A stretch of 64,000 nt of DNA from Raffaelea ambrosiae (lineage: Eukaryota > Ascomycota > Sordariomycetes > Ophiostomatales > Ophiostomataceae): contig PCDI01000004.1 in the NCBI GenBank assembly GCA_002778195.1, positions 2,826,226 to 2,890,225 of the forward strand, in the 5' to 3' direction. Under the pieces are notes generated by a model that saw only the letters and a list, made by a program, of their open reading frames with translations, made no database searches and had not been told where the DNA came from. Within the stretch, counting starts at the first letter, position 1, and each line of letters begins with the position of its first letter. Of the stretch, positions 44,966-57,047 are shown piece after piece. Position numbers and translations under genes: made by a program.

Positions 44966-47205
44966 ATGTCTCCTAGCTTGGAGATGAAAAACACAACCGA
45001 CCACGAAGCACACGTGGAAAAGATGTCGTCTCTAGACCCCCATGGCATATCACCCGACAAGGTGCAGTACCCGGAAGTCAGCGCCGGGTCCGGTGCCACG
45101 GCCGACCGTGCTGGAGCACAAGCCAAAAAAGTGGCCAATGTAAGTGATGCTCTGCCGTGTGTTCTCCTGTCCGAAGCTCTCTATACTGACGCGCACAACC
45201 TAGGCCGAGCTCTATGCCGCCATCCAGGAGACCAAAATCAAGATCCGGAGCAAGAATACCATGAAACTGTTCTGTATGTCTGCTATGATGTGGTTGGGAG
45301 CAATGGCAACGGTACGAAGAGCTGCTAACCAAGTCCAGATGCCATCTTTGTCGCTTTCTGCTGCGCCTGCGCCAACGGTTATGATGGTATGTTTGAATTG
45401 TTTTGTTTGCTTCCTGAAACCCAAGCCGGCTCTTTTGTCTAACCAATCCTCTGCCCAACAGGCTCTCTCATGACCGCCGTCATCGCCATGCCTCACTTCC
45501 AGAGCACCTTCCACACCGGTACCACGGGTTCCAAGGTTTCCGTCATCTTCTCTCTCTACACTGTGTAAGCCAACACAAGCCAACACGGGCGAGATTTTTC
45601 TCAACCCCCCNCCCCCCCCCCCTCTTCCGCCCAAAAAAACGTTTGGGCCCATTCTAACTCGCATTGTGTTTTCTCTTAGCGGTGCCATGATCATTTCGCC
45701 GTTTGCTGCCATTCTGGCCGACAAGTATGGCCGTCGTGTGGCCATGTTCTGTGGCGGCTGGACGATCATTGTCGGCATGATCCTGGCCGCCACCTCGAAC
45801 ACCGTGGCCCAGTTTGTCGTGGCCCGCTTCGTCCTGGGCGGCGGCATTGCCATTATGACGGTGGCCGCGCCCGCGTACGCCGTGGAGATCTCGCCGCCGC
45901 ACTGGCGCGGCCGCTGCACCGGGTTCTACAACTGCGGCTGGTATGGCGGCAGCATTCCCGCCGCGGCGGTGACCTACGGCTGCAACTACATCAAGAGCGA
46001 CTACTCGTGGCGGATCCCGCTGATCCTGCAGGCGTTTACGTGCGTGATTGTGATCTCGTCGGTGTATTTCCTGCCCGAGTCCCCGCGGTACCTCATGGCC
46101 AACGGGCGCGAGGAGGAGGCGATTGCGTTTTTGGCCGAGTACCACGGCAACGGCAACCGCAACTCGCGGCTGGTCCTGCTCGAGATCGAGGAGATGAAGG
46201 AGAGCATCCACCTGGACGGCATCGACAAGCGGCCGTGGGACTACCGCCCGCTGTTCATGACCCACAACGGCCGCTGGCGGATGGCCCAGGTGCTCATGAT
46301 CTCCATCTTTGGCCAGTTCTCCGGCAACGGCCTCGGCTACTTCAACACGGTCATCTTTGAGAACATTGGCGTCACCAGCGTCGCCATGCAGCTCGGCTAC
46401 AACCTGCTCAACTCGGTGCTGTCCGCCATCGGCGCCCTCGCCGCCGTCTCCCAGACCGACCGCATGCCGCGCCGCAAGGTCCTCGTCATCGGCACCTTTG
46501 TGTGCGCCCTGGCCCTGGCCTGCAACTCGGGCCTCTCGGCCGCGCTCGACAACCAGACCAAGGCCGGCAACATCCAGCAGTCCTACGCCAAGGGCGCGCT
46601 GGCCAGCTACTTCTTGTTCAACATCATCTTCTCCTTCACCTACACGCCTCTGCAGGGCGTCATCCCCACCGAGTCTCTCGAGACGACCATGCGTGCCAAG
46701 GGTCTGGCCATGTCCGGCATCATTGTCAACGCCATGGGCTTCATCAACCAGTTCGCCGGCCCCATTGGCCTCGGCAACATTGGCTACAAGTACATTTACA
46801 TATTTGTCGGCTGGGACATTGTCGAGTCCGTCATGTGGTTCCTCTTTGGGTATGTTTTTTTTTTCTTTCTTTCCTCGCTCGCTTCGCTCGCTCGTTTTTT
46901 TCTTTCTTTCCTCGCTCGCTTCGCTCGCTCGTTTTCTGTTTTCTTTCCTCGCTCGCTTCGCTCGCTCGTTTTCTGTTTTCTTTCCTCGCTCGCTTCGCTT
47001 GCTCGTTTTCTGTTTTCTGTCCTTGCTGGCTTGTTCCCAAATTCTAACAATCCCCAGTGTCGAATCCCAGGGACGTACCCTCGAACAACTCGACTGGGTC
47101 TACGACCAGAAGAACCCCGTCCAGGCCTCGCTCAAGGTCGACAAGGTCGTTGTCCAGGCCGACGGTACCGTCACGGAAAAGATTGTCACAGGTGGCAATG
47201 CTTAA
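44966..47205 (+). CDS. MFS sugar transporter
   Basis: Twelve-helix sugar/proton symporter type, 570 residues, six exons: 44966-45139, 45204-45273, 45339-45386, 45462-45564, 45680-46849, 47058-47205. Signatures: ANGYDGSLMTAVIAMPHFQ in helix 1, ILADKYGRRVAMF loop, PESPRYLMANGREEEAIAFL after helix 6, the family PESPR-like motif, and PTESLETTMRAKGLAMS in helix 10. Closest in feel to fungal lactose-permease/hexose transporters. Small early exons (70 and 48 nt) were fixed by phase continuity. Intron 4 contains a long C-run with one undetermined base at 45611; intron 5 is a minisatellite. A long pyrimidine-rich leader precedes the start. Confidence 0.9.
46850..47057 (+). repeat. intron minisatellite, TTTCCTCGCTCGCTTCGCTCGC type
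   Basis: The last intron (208 nt) of the sugar transporter holds four tandem units of about 36-38 bp with core CCTCGCTCGCTTCGCTCGC separated by TTTTCTG spacers, then a normal CTAAC branch-like site and CCCCAG acceptor. The core is shared with the intron at 21710-21901. Confidence 0.9.
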
Positions 47206-49631
47206 AATCTCGATACAACATAATAATCATAATAAGGAAAAAGAAGAAAAGAAAAGAAAGATAAAAAGAGGAGGGGATTTTTATGGTCGTTATGGAAAGG
47301 TGTCTGCGGAACGACATTAAGGCTGGATCCCCTCCCAGATGTAAAAAGAACAGATCACCCTGCATATAATATTGCATGACACGAAAGCATTCAGCATCAT
47401 GATCACAAAAAAACAAACGGCATAAAGTGGGAAGGGTTTGGATGAATAGGGATAAATCCCCCAAAATTTCCTTGTCGTCAAAATATTCATTAGCGGATAG
47501 CGTCTCTCGGAGGTCTTTTTTTAGTCTTCTTTCTTCCTTTGTTTTTTTTGAGAAGTTTCAAAATATCATACTTGCATTCACGGAGTTCCAACACTCTTGT
47601 TTATTGTCCGAATTTGAATGTGTGACCATTGAAGGCGTGACAGAATGACTACAACAGCAAGACTCTCGACCAAAATGTAAGAAACTGCTGCGCCAGTCTG
47701 GCATGTGGATTTAAGCTAAGTGGACGAAAGTCGGACAACAAGGAAGAAAAAATGGTTTTGCCTTTAAGCTTCTTCGTATGTTTTGGTTATTATGCTCCAA
47801 ACACGCGAGAAAAAGGGAGGCGCTGAGTCAGGCATGTTGCGAAAATGCGTCAGACCAACCTGGTAGGCTGGCCAGCACATGTTCTCCCGGGCCAATTATG
47901 CAAGCAAAGTCTGGACCACCGCGAGGTGGCCCGGGCTCGGCCGATCCCTGGGCAAGCGAGAGGAAAGCTGTCAAGGGTTCAGGCGCTGAGGCCATCGTAT
48001 CTTTGTGCCCCGGTACTATGTACATCGTACACATGACAAGTACAGCGGAACTACACCCATTCAGAAAAGACGTGCTCCAACAACGCGATAAGGGAGAGCT
48101 ATTGTTTGCCCACTTCTTCGGCCCATTGCGCGTGTTCTCGTTTCTTTTGCGACAAGGGCGGGCAGAGAATACAACTGGAACGGCTGGACGGGCAGGATGG
48201 CTGAACTGCCTTCATGGGCCGTCTGGGAAGGTGAAGCTTGGGTCCGAGGGACCGCCAAGCAAATAAGCAGCTCCTCTGTGGGATTCTTCTGGACGAGTTC
48301 GGAGCAGTCTGAGCAGTCTGGAGCAGTCTGACCAGTGGGAACAACGCTCCCAGGACCCACTGCCATTATCACCTGTCAAGTCGGGTTAGGCTGTTCTGTG
48401 ATAACTACAATGGTACGGTACAAGCATCATCGTATTTCGATAAGGTGCCCCCCTCAGAGGTGCAGGCCAGGGGAAAAGAAAGTTTAACGGGCAGGCAAAG
48501 CTGCTTCTACATAGTAGTCCCAGAGGTCTACCTTGCCGATTGGTACGCCAACAGAGTTTCTGTATTATCTTGGTCTAGAATTGCAAGGTTTTGGCCTCTG
48601 CCCTGAGCTACATAGTAGTTGTCAACGTTGAGCCCTTTTTTCTCTTTCTTCTCTTTCTTGCCAAGCCTTCTTTCTCCTCTTCTGGTCAGATACGCACGCA
48701 CTCGTACACTCCAAGGTTGCATGGCCGATCCAAATTTCGCCCGCCCGAAGCCCTATGGTTCCAGAAAAGTGCTCAGTTGCTACCAATACTGGACAAAGGT
48801 GTGATAGCAGTGCCTCGAGATCGGATGTAGGTTCTCTGATGCCAAGTCCAGGCCATAGCTGCAATGAGAAGGAGGTAAGCACTCGCGCCAGAGCTAGACC
48901 CATGGAGCCCTTTCCGTGTTTGGGCCCTACCTATCGAATTGCTGCGGTATGCGTGCATACGAGTAGAAGGGCCATCCAATCCCGCCCCCCGCGCTTCTTA
49001 ACCAACTGCCCTGCCGGGTAGGGTCGCTGGACGGGTGGTAAGATCCCTTCGCCGGTGCTAGGAGGAAGCCACGAAGCGAGCTTGCAGGACCGTGTGTCGA
49101 CGTTCCTTCTATCGCAACTACTATGCATGCAGCGATGGCCCGTACTCGTACCCATGGGAGAAGCCATGATACAATAAGGTGTGCGGCTCTCGCAAGCCGT
49201 CTTTGATGGGGAGACGGACCCCTGCATGCTGGGCCATGCACGGGCACGGTGCCAATGCCCAGAGCGCTAGAACGGCGTTCCTGGGCTGGGCTCCTTTCCC
49301 ACCACAACCCAACAAGGAAGCTCAAAAGTGCATCCTTGCTGAAGTTGACGAGCTCGAACGGATACCTCCCCATCCCCAGCTCGTCCACCCGCCCGATGGG
49401 AGGGAGCTCATGAACGTAGTAGTAGAATAACGCCCTAATAAGCTGGGGAGACAAGGTTGGGGGAACGGAAAAAAAAAAGTATAAACGTCTGCGATCGGCC
49501 TCGACCCTTGACAACAGAGGGAGGAGACCGACGATCACTTCAGATCTGCTACCCAGTGTCCCATCTGGAGAGAGAGAGAAAGACCAGAAAACCTATAGTC
49601 ATCGTTTTTTGCATTCTCCAACCTCGCAAAG
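47206..49631. other. 2.4 kb intergenic region
   Basis: A-rich 3' flank of the sugar transporter, then unremarkable DNA to the subtilase start. No frame has recognisable motifs. Confidence 0.45.
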
Positions 49632-52600
49632 ATGCGCGTCGTTGGCTTTGCCCAGCTGGCGCTTCCTCTGGCCGCTGCTGTCCACGGCGCCCACGGCCTG
49701 GACGTCTCGTCGACGTCCAAAAGCGCACCCAATGGCCTTCCGCACAGCTACATTGTGGAGTATACGTCGGTATGCCGGCCCTCTGTATGAACGGTGACGT
49801 CGTCGGCCCGTGTACGTACTGACACCCCCCTCCTTAGGGCACCACCAAGCGCGATGTCACGGGCATCCACAGCAACGCGAACATCACCGTCGTCGACAGC
49901 TACGAAAACAGCGTCTTCACGGGTGCCAGCATCAAGACCGACTACTACAACCTGGACAGCCTGCAGGCCATCCCTGGCGTGTCCCGCGTGTGGGTGAACA
50001 ACAGGGTGAAGCTGGCGCCGATTGAGGCGCAGGTGTTTGACGCGCCGCAGCAGGTCAACTACACCACGCACAACATCACGGGCGTGAGCAAGGTGCAGGC
50101 GCAGGGCATCACGGGCAAGGGCGTCAAGGTCGGCATTGTGGACACGGGCACGTGGTACGACCACCCAGCTGTAAGCATCATGCCATTTTTTTTTTTTTTT
50201 TTCCCCGCTCCCCTATACACCGCAGAATACTGACCACGATATCTAGCTCGGTGGTGGCTTCGGCCCTGGCTACAAGGTTGCCGGCGGTTGGGACTTTGTG
50301 GGCAATGGCTGTACGTATTCTTCATGTCCTGTTTGGCCATGCGATGGAATTGCCGAGAACTGACGACGAGTTTCTGAACCCAGTCTGGCCGAGCGTTGGC
50401 GAGAAGGAGCCCGATGCTGATCCGCATGACCAGATGGGTCACGGCACGCACGTTGCCGGTATCGTGGCTGGAAAACTGGACGAGTGCGTCGGCCCCCCTG
50501 ACTTGTACGGTGCGCTATTGTCGACAGCCTGCTGATGAGGATGATCTACAGATTTGTCGGCGTTGCTCCCGATGTGACCATCTACTCGTACAAGGTCTTT
50601 GCCCAAGTTGTGAGTGGCCGGCCCTTGCCCTATCCAGTTTGCTGGTGTTCCGACTTCTGACTCTCTTTTTGTGTGATTGTAGGACAGCACCGACGATGCT
50701 ACTCTTGTCGATGCGTTCCTGCGCGCCTACGACGAAGGTGTAAGTGGACCGTGCTGGGCTCCCCGTATATGTATACTGGGAGCTACTTGTCACGTGAAAG
50801 CACAACACGCGCTAACATCGGCCTGTTAGATGGACATCATCACGTCCAGCATTGGCGGCCCCAGCAACTGGGAAGACAATGCCTGGGCGGTCGTGGCCTC
50901 GCGCCTGGTCGAGCAGGGCGTCATCGTGACCATCTCGGCGGGCAACTCCGGCTCGAGCGGCCCGATGGTGATCGGCAACGGCGGCGCGGGCAACCACGTG
51001 CTGGGCATTGCGTCGACGGAGACGGAGGTGCTGCCGCTGTTTCCCTACCAGCTCACCGTGCTGGACAAGGCGAACCAGACGGTCAACACGACGACGTTTG
51101 GCTACAACCCGTCGTCGGACCTGTTCCCCGCGACCGTGGTCGGCTGGCCGATTGTGCCGCTCAACCTCAACTCGTCCACGCCCGACGACGGCTGCTCGCC
51201 GTGGCCGGCGTCGCTCAACCTGACGGGGAAGATCCCGCTGGTCCGGCGCGGCACGTGCAACTTTTCCGTCAAGCAGCAGTACCTCATGGACCGCGGCGCC
51301 CAGTACATTCTGTTCTACAACAACGAGGGCACCCTCGTCTCGCCCGGCACCACGATCACGGGCAGCCTCATCGCGCTGATCCCGGCCGAGCAGGGCCAGA
51401 GCATCATCGACGTGTACCTGGACGGCGGCAGCACGACCGGCAACTTCTCCGAGGGCGCCTCGGCCAACCCCACGGGCGGCGAGGACGCCCTGGCCAACAC
51501 GGCCAGCACCTTCACCTCGTGGGGCCCGCTGTACGACCTGTCGCTCAAGCCCGACCTGGCCGCGCCCGGCGGCAACATCTACAGCACCTACCTCGACGAC
51601 GGCTGGGCCATCCTGAGCGGCACCTCCATGGCCTGCCCCTTTGTCGCCGGCGTGGCCGCGCTGTACGTGTCGGCCAAGGGCGGCCGCGCGGGCGACCGCT
51701 TCGCGCTCGACTTTGTCAGCAAGGTCATCTCCACCGGCCTGTCCATCCCCTACACGGACGCCACCTCGGCCAAGCGCGCCGGCTTCCTGGCCAGCGTGGC
51801 CCAGGTCGGCAACGGCATCGTCGACGCCGACAAGCTGATCAACTACGACACCACGCTCACGTTCAGCAAGATCGAGCTCAACGACACCCGCTACTTCTCG
51901 CGCTACCACGACGTCACCGTCACCAACGGCGGCCGCCAGCCCCTGACCTACACCTTCTCGACCGAGGCCGCCGCCGGCATCGAGATGCTCATCGAGTCGT
52001 CGACGTCGCAGGGCGCCTCGCGGCTGGTCCGCTCGCTGGCCGAGCTCGAGCCCGTCACGCTCGAGCCCACCATCTACCTGCCCAGCGACTTCACGCTGCA
52101 GCCGGGCGAGAGCAAGACGGTCAGCGTCAACTTTGACAACCCGGACAAGCTCGGCTGGGACGCGACGCTGCTGCCGCTGTACAGCGGCAAGGTGTACGTC
52201 ACGTCGAGCTCGGGCGAGAGTCTGTCGGTGCCCTACTTGGGTGAGTGTACCAGGGGAGCGGGAAGGCGGTTGTCTTTTTGTCCCCTCGCGTTGGCGCCAA
52301 TTTTGTTCTTTTTGTTTTCTTTTTCTTCTTTTCGTTTCTGGCTAACACCTCTAGGTCTCGGCGCCGATCTCCGGAACGAGTTGGGCAGAATCGATGCTAC
52401 TGGCTGGCCCGTGGGTGTGTCTGGCCTGGATGAGGTCGATATGACGATCGACAGCTCGTACGTATTCTGGCCGAAAGAAGGGAGCACCACAAAAAAAAAA
52501 AAATAACAAGCAAGAACCAAAAACAGAAAACTAACTCGGGCAAACAGGTTCTCGTTCAACCTGAGTGTGGCCACCCAGGACTTCCCGGCCATCTACACGA

Positions 52601-53162
52601 CGTTCAACTGGGGCTCCAAGGAAGTCCGCTGGGATGTAAGTGCACAAGAGCGAACAAGAGCGAACAAATCCAAATTTCCCAGAACGAAGGGATGCTCGTT
52701 GCTGACAGTCGCCCTAGGTGTATGAGCATGGCTGGTCGGAGCGCGACTGGACGTACCCTCCCGTCGAGGGCGAGAACGGATACATCGGACCGGCCACGTA
52801 CTGGTACGACATGGAGGAGGTCTACCCCTTTGACCCGACCGTGTACGACCCCAACGACACGTCGACCTACCCGTACACGGACGTCACCCATGGCAGCTGG
52901 GTGTTCTGGTGGTTTGGCAAGCTGGGCAACGGCAGCCAGATTGCCGAGGGCAACTACACGTGAGTGTTTTTCTCTTTTTTCTCTTTTTTCTCTTTCTCTC
53001 TTTTCATTCTTTTCTACCATGGCCTTTTCGGTTCGTCAGTCCCCTGCTAACACGTTCTATAGCATGCGCTTTGCCACCCTTTTGCCGTTCGGCAACCCGA
53101 CACACGCCGACAACTGGGAGGTGTACGGGGTGCGCAACATTGAGGTCACTGGCCATTATTGA
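49632..53162 (+). CDS. secreted subtilisin-like serine protease (subtilase)
   Basis: Extracellular S8 endopeptidase, about 897 residues, eleven exons: 49632-49769, 49838-50170, 50247-50310, 50384-50483, 50552-50609, 50683-50739, 50830-52240, 52355-52457, 52548-52635, 52718-52959, 53063-53162. Signal peptide at the N-terminus (MRVVGFAQLALPLAAAVHG), then an inhibitor-type propeptide. Triad: Asp148 (GIVDTG), His198 (GHGTHVAG), Ser516 (GTSMACPFVAG); SAGNSG supplies the oxyanion Asn. A PA-like insert lies at about 340-420 (KIPLVRRGTCNFSVKQQ). After the catalytic domain come a beta-sandwich (DUF1034/Fn3-like) and a C-terminal extension with NWEVYGVRN. Many NxS/T sites fit secretion. All exon phases join without a gap. 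Confidence 0.9.
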
Positions 53163-53595
53163 TGGAAGCCAGGGCCTGAAATCGGTCGCACGATGAAGTA
53201 GTCAGAGCGGCTGGGTGGATGCGGGACTCGCAAACATTCTCATACCACTAGTTGTATGTCGTAATAAACTCCTGGAAGTATTCCACTAATAAAATTCTTT
53301 TTTCGGAAGTTGCATCTCCGAAAGGCCAGAGACAAACGATTTTATATAAGAGAAACAAATGTGATGATCACCGGCTTCCGCAATCGGGCCAGGCCGTAGA
53401 CGGAGATATAGCTCGAGTTACGTCGGTGGCAGATGGCAGTCATTTAGGGAGGCCACGCGGGCAGAACGGTCCGTGATATTGGCTTCGACAGAAGACAAAG
53501 AGATCTCTCTGCTACGGACAATGTACGGTCAACACTAGGACAAGAACTGTATTGCAAGTACCTTTCCATCACATTTCAGCAACACCCGCACATGG
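53163..53595. other. intergenic
   Basis: 3' flank of the subtilase; polyadenylation-like AATAAA-type sequences near 53263-53293. No gene. Confidence 0.4.
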
Positions 53596-54111
53596 TCACA
53601 CCAGCCCGTACTGCCTCTTCATGCCAAACATGCGAGCCTCGCGTCCAAGATACGCCTCGAAGAGGGCCCTCCCATCGACACTGCCACCCGGTTCCAGAAC
53701 CACCTGGCGATGCATGCCCTGCTGGTCCTGCTGGTCCTGCTGGTACGACGTGACGAGCGCGGCGGCAGGGTAGCTCCGGCTGCCGTCGGCTCGCTGGAAG
53801 CCGGGCCGCACGGGCGCCATATATTGGCGGCCGTACGCCTTGCCGGGTCGCGCATACAGATCGAGGTGCAGGTGGCCCAGAAACGCGGCGCCCGCCGACG
53901 TCGTCGTTCCACACGCGGAAGAGCTGGGCGTGGTTGTCGAATCCCAGCATCTGCGCGACCCCGTTTCGCAGCTGCACGTCTTCCATGAAGAGCGCCGCGT
54001 TCGCGGGTGCGGATGTCCGCGATGCGCCGCTGGATGTCCTGGAAGCGCTTCCTCGCCGGGCTGTTCTGGGCGAACGTGGCACCCTTGCTCACAAACAACC
54101 AGCGCAGGCAC
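53596..54111 (-). pseudogene. M3 metallopeptidase (thimet oligopeptidase-like) relic
   Basis: Three minus-strand reading frames each keep part of an M3 peptidase in correct order: NSPARKRFQDIQRRIADI in one, VQLRNGVAQMLGFDNHAQ and LFRVWNDD in a second, then FLGHLHLDLYARPGK and GSRSYPAAALV in a third, ending with FEAYLGREARMFGMK near the C-terminus. The frames are joined only by frameshifts, the middle of the protein is deleted between NHA and LFRVW, and the HEFGH zinc-binding segment is missing. It cannot make an active peptidase. Intact relatives are cytosolic or mitochondrial oligopeptidases of about 700 residues. Confidence 0.72.
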
Positions 54112-54330
54112 TGCGAAACGTTGGCGTCTGCTTAACTGCTACACTGGATGGGATATATCATGTTTTATCCTCATATAAAAAAAACACCACCAGGCGATCC
54201 TTGACATAGCCTCGCTGTGGACAGAGGCAACCGACGCCCACATTGGTAAGCATAAAAAGGAAATATTAAAAATCATTTCGCGACTTGGTTTGGAAGCCCT
54301 AGATCCGACCCCTTCGGAACACTGTCTCGA

Positions 54331-54588
54331 CAGCCTCCGCCACAGCATCGCGCAGTGCACGACGTGGTCGCACAGGTCTGTGTGGTAGACGGCGCGCATC
54401 CCGAGCGCGTTCAGCTGGTCGACGGTGCTGAAGCCGTCAGCGGGAAACGGCTCCGTATGGTTGGTACCGGCAAATGGCAGCCAAGAGACGGGCTCTGCCT
54501 GCTGGTACTCGAGCACCGAGGCCGGGTCGGCGCAAGCGGGCGACACCCAGCTGTTGAGCTCACTGTCAAACAAGCAGTTCGTACAAAG
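54331..54588 (-). pseudogene. fragment of a fungal small membrane/secreted protein family
   Basis: One open stretch carries the spacing C-x-F-D-x(5)-W-x3-A-C-x-D ... W-L-P-F ... H-T-D ... H-C-x3-W-R-R that I know from a widespread uncharacterised fungal family (typically GC-x-FD...W-x-P-x-C ... HC-x-Y-x-W-R/K). The usual upstream CG-x-S segment and the downstream H-T-x-HC end are not found in frame, so it appears truncated. Next to the M3 relic, it suggests a decaying block. Family identity is from memory of the motif. Confidence 0.5.
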
Positions 54589-55242
54589 TCGGCCAGATGG
54601 ACTACGTGGTCGTCTTGGAGTAGGCTGACACATCATCGGCAGCTGTGGAATCGGGAGGAAGGCGTCTGTATAATTGTCGGGTGATATTGACTAGTTCCTA
54701 CGCAGACAAGGAGACATGTCAATGTGCACAAGCCATTTTTTGCTGAGATTATGCCGATGTGTGTGTTGTTTCAATGTATCTCGGCCTGTGGTCGCACCCC
54801 GACCCGCGGCATCGCCACCCTGTTTGTCAGCCAAGTGGTTGGGCCTGTCGGCGTTCTTGTCTGCGGATTTCACAAAGCCGATGCTTGTTGCTGGCCAAAT
54901 CCGGTAGTGGGCCATGACTAACACGCACCTCTCCCCACTTTCTTACACTGCACTTCCATTGCATGGAACTGCTTGTCACGGCGTTTTCTATTTAAGACGT
55001 CGCTTTTCCCAAGGCCAGGAGTGGTTGATCTTTGGCGCTGGACCATCCCGCTCTCATCTTCCCACCTCGTCACTTCTCCAGTTCGCGGGATTTCCATGTG
55101 TTTTTCTACCCTTTTTTCTCGACGGTCTCGCAACACTTCCTCACAGACCACACCACCACCACCACCACCACCACCACCACCGTCCACGTTTCCTCCCGAA
55201 ACGCAAAAGCAAACGCAAACACCCACCCCCACACCACACAAC
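54589..55242. other. intergenic, upstream of SDR gene
   Basis: No supported gene. The SDR reading frame is open through part of it, up to 54973, but encodes low-complexity Pro/Thr from a CAC repeat. Confidence 0.4.
55151..55180. repeat. CAC trinucleotide microsatellite
   Basis: About ten CAC units in the presumed leader of the SDR gene, ending some 60 bases before the start codon. A similar CAC run encodes the His9 tract of the Zn2Cys6 factor near 29588-29616. Confidence 0.9.
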
Positions 55243-56042
55243 ATGTCTCTTGCCGGGAAGATCGTCCTCATCACCGGTGCCTCCAAGGGCATCGGCAAGG
55301 CCATGGCCGAGCGCGTGGCCCGGGATGGCGCCTCCGTGGTCGTCAACTACGGCTCCGATGCCCAGCCGGCCGAAGAGCTCGTCGCGTCCATTGGCCAGGA
55401 CCGGGCCATCGCTGTGCAGGCGGATGTCTCCAGCGTCGCCGGCGTCGACGCGCTCGTGAAGAAGACCGTCGAGCGCTTTGGCAAGATTGACATTGTCATC
55501 GGTAGGTTCCCCCCTGTGCGGATCCCACCACGGCTTCACCCGGACGCGCTGACCACCCAGCCAACGCCGGCCTGATGCCCATGCGCACGGTCGCCAACAC
55601 CACCGAGGCCGACTTTGACCACACCTTCAACATCAACGTCAAGGGCCCCTACTTCCTCGTGCAAAAGGCCCTCCCGTACCTGTCCCGGGGCTCCCGCGTC
55701 ATCTTTGTCAGCTCCGGCATCGTCCACAGCTCGAGCGTCATGCCGCCCTACCTGCTGTACGGCGCCACCAAGGGCGCCGTCGAGTCCATGACCAAGATCA
55801 TGGCCAAGGACCTGGGCGCCCAGGGCATCCTGGTCAATGCCATCGCCCCCGGCCCCACCGGCACCGAACTGTTCTACAAGGGCAAGAGCGACCAGCTGGT
55901 TGCCTCCATCGCCGCCCAGTCGCCGCTCAACCAGCTGGGCCAGCCTTCGCAGATTGCCGATGCGGCGGCGTTCCTGTGCGGGCCGGACAGCGGCTGGGTG
56001 GCGGGCCACATTCTGATGGCCAACGGCGGTGCGATGGTCTAA
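55243..56042 (+). CDS. short-chain dehydrogenase/reductase
   Basis: Classical SDR, NAD(P)-dependent oxidoreductase of 246 residues in two exons (55243-55501, 55561-56042). Rossmann motif TGASKGIG at 11-18, NAG at 88-90, catalytic Tyr153-x3-Lys157 (YGATK) with Ser138 or a neighbouring serine completing the site. VNAIAPGPTGTELF and the C-terminal VAGHILMANGGAMV are typical of 3-oxoacyl-reductase-like SDRs. The intron interrupts IVI/ANAG at the cofactor domain. The MSLAGKIVLITG start is preferred over an upstream in-frame start that would add a low-complexity extension. Substrate unknown. Confidence 0.92.
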
Positions 56043-56329
56043 AGAAAAAGCTGTGTATGAGGTTTTGAGTGGTGGTCTCTAGTCTAGTCTAAAAGCTCCT
56101 CCCAACATTACCAGTGTGCTTTACATGGCCAACTGCGTCTTATTATTCTGTCTTTTTTATAATCCTTTCTTTACTTATACAAAAAAAGGCACACCTTCAT
56201 TCGATGCAGCGGTGTTGAGTTGCGTTTTTACAATGTCTCACAGATGTCGCAGACAATGTCATAGGCCTGTTTGTAAAAGTCGGCGACGAACCCATTCAAA
56301 GCAGATTAATCTTATCGGTTTACAATCAA

Positions 56330-57047
56330 TCAGCTTGCCGGCTTGTCTGTGCAGTACTCAAAAATGGGGAAGTGACGCTTGATCTTCCACTCGGCAGTGT
56401 TATACGAGAGGTCGAAGACGATCGGAGCCAACGGCGACTGCTTGTGGTAGAAATTGAGGATGTCTGTAGAGGAGGTTTGTTAGGTTGCGCTCCTGTGCCG
56501 ACCATGCATGGCGCATAGTCATGCAAGGAGCATTGAATAACATACCCTCGGCCCGAATCGTCGGTTTCTCGTAGTGCGAGCCACGGACGCCGTAGCCCAG
56601 ACCGACACCGGTCCACGGGGTGTTGCCGACGTGCTCGCGGAGTTCACTCAGGTTGTGCTCCGGGGCCCATGAGAAGGACTGCAGTCGGTTAGTTAGGAGG
56701 GCATATTTACGTGCAAGGCGTAGCAAGCATACCCTTCATATTGTAGCCCGCAGCCACAAGGTTCTCGGTGTCCTGCTGAATGTTCTCGGCCGCAAGAGTT
56801 CCATTGAAACCCTGGCCCCAGACCAGCGGGTGGGTACCTGGAAGACCACTAATAATCTAGCAATCTTCAGATTCTTCGTGGCTTCAATCCAATGCCAAAG
56901 CAAAGGCATGTCCAAAAAGCACGTGAAGAAGACGTCGACTTCGCCACAGCCGTACACATCCATGGCGTAGTCGCCCGCAGGGATCGCGGCTGCCAGAGCT
57001 AAAGTGGCCGAAGAGGCTATGGAGAGGAGGGTATTCTTGCAAAACAT
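56330..57047 (-). pseudogene. small secreted protein gene with frameshift
   Basis: Minus-strand exons 57047-56923, 56848-56733, 56678-56546, 56463-56330 read as a typical small fungal secreted protein: signal peptide (MFCKNTLLSIASSATLALAA), then HPLVWGQGFNGTLAAENIQ and GYGVRGS blocks that I recognise as an uncharacterised fungal family, and a C-terminal NFYHKQSPLAPIVFDLSYN. All splice sites are good. After the exon-3 acceptor the frame gives VLLMGPG and soon a stop, while the family-like continuation (LSELREHV) is in the frame one base away; the run of four C at 56662-56665 (read as G on plus) is where they would meet. Either a real frameshift or a one-base sequence error. About 168 residues if uninterrupted. 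Function unknown. Confidence 0.65.

Noticed and set aside
55151..55180. CAC repeat as a CRISPR-like or regulatory array
   Set aside because: Simple trinucleotide microsatellite without spacers; CRISPR arrays do not occur in fungal nuclear DNA.
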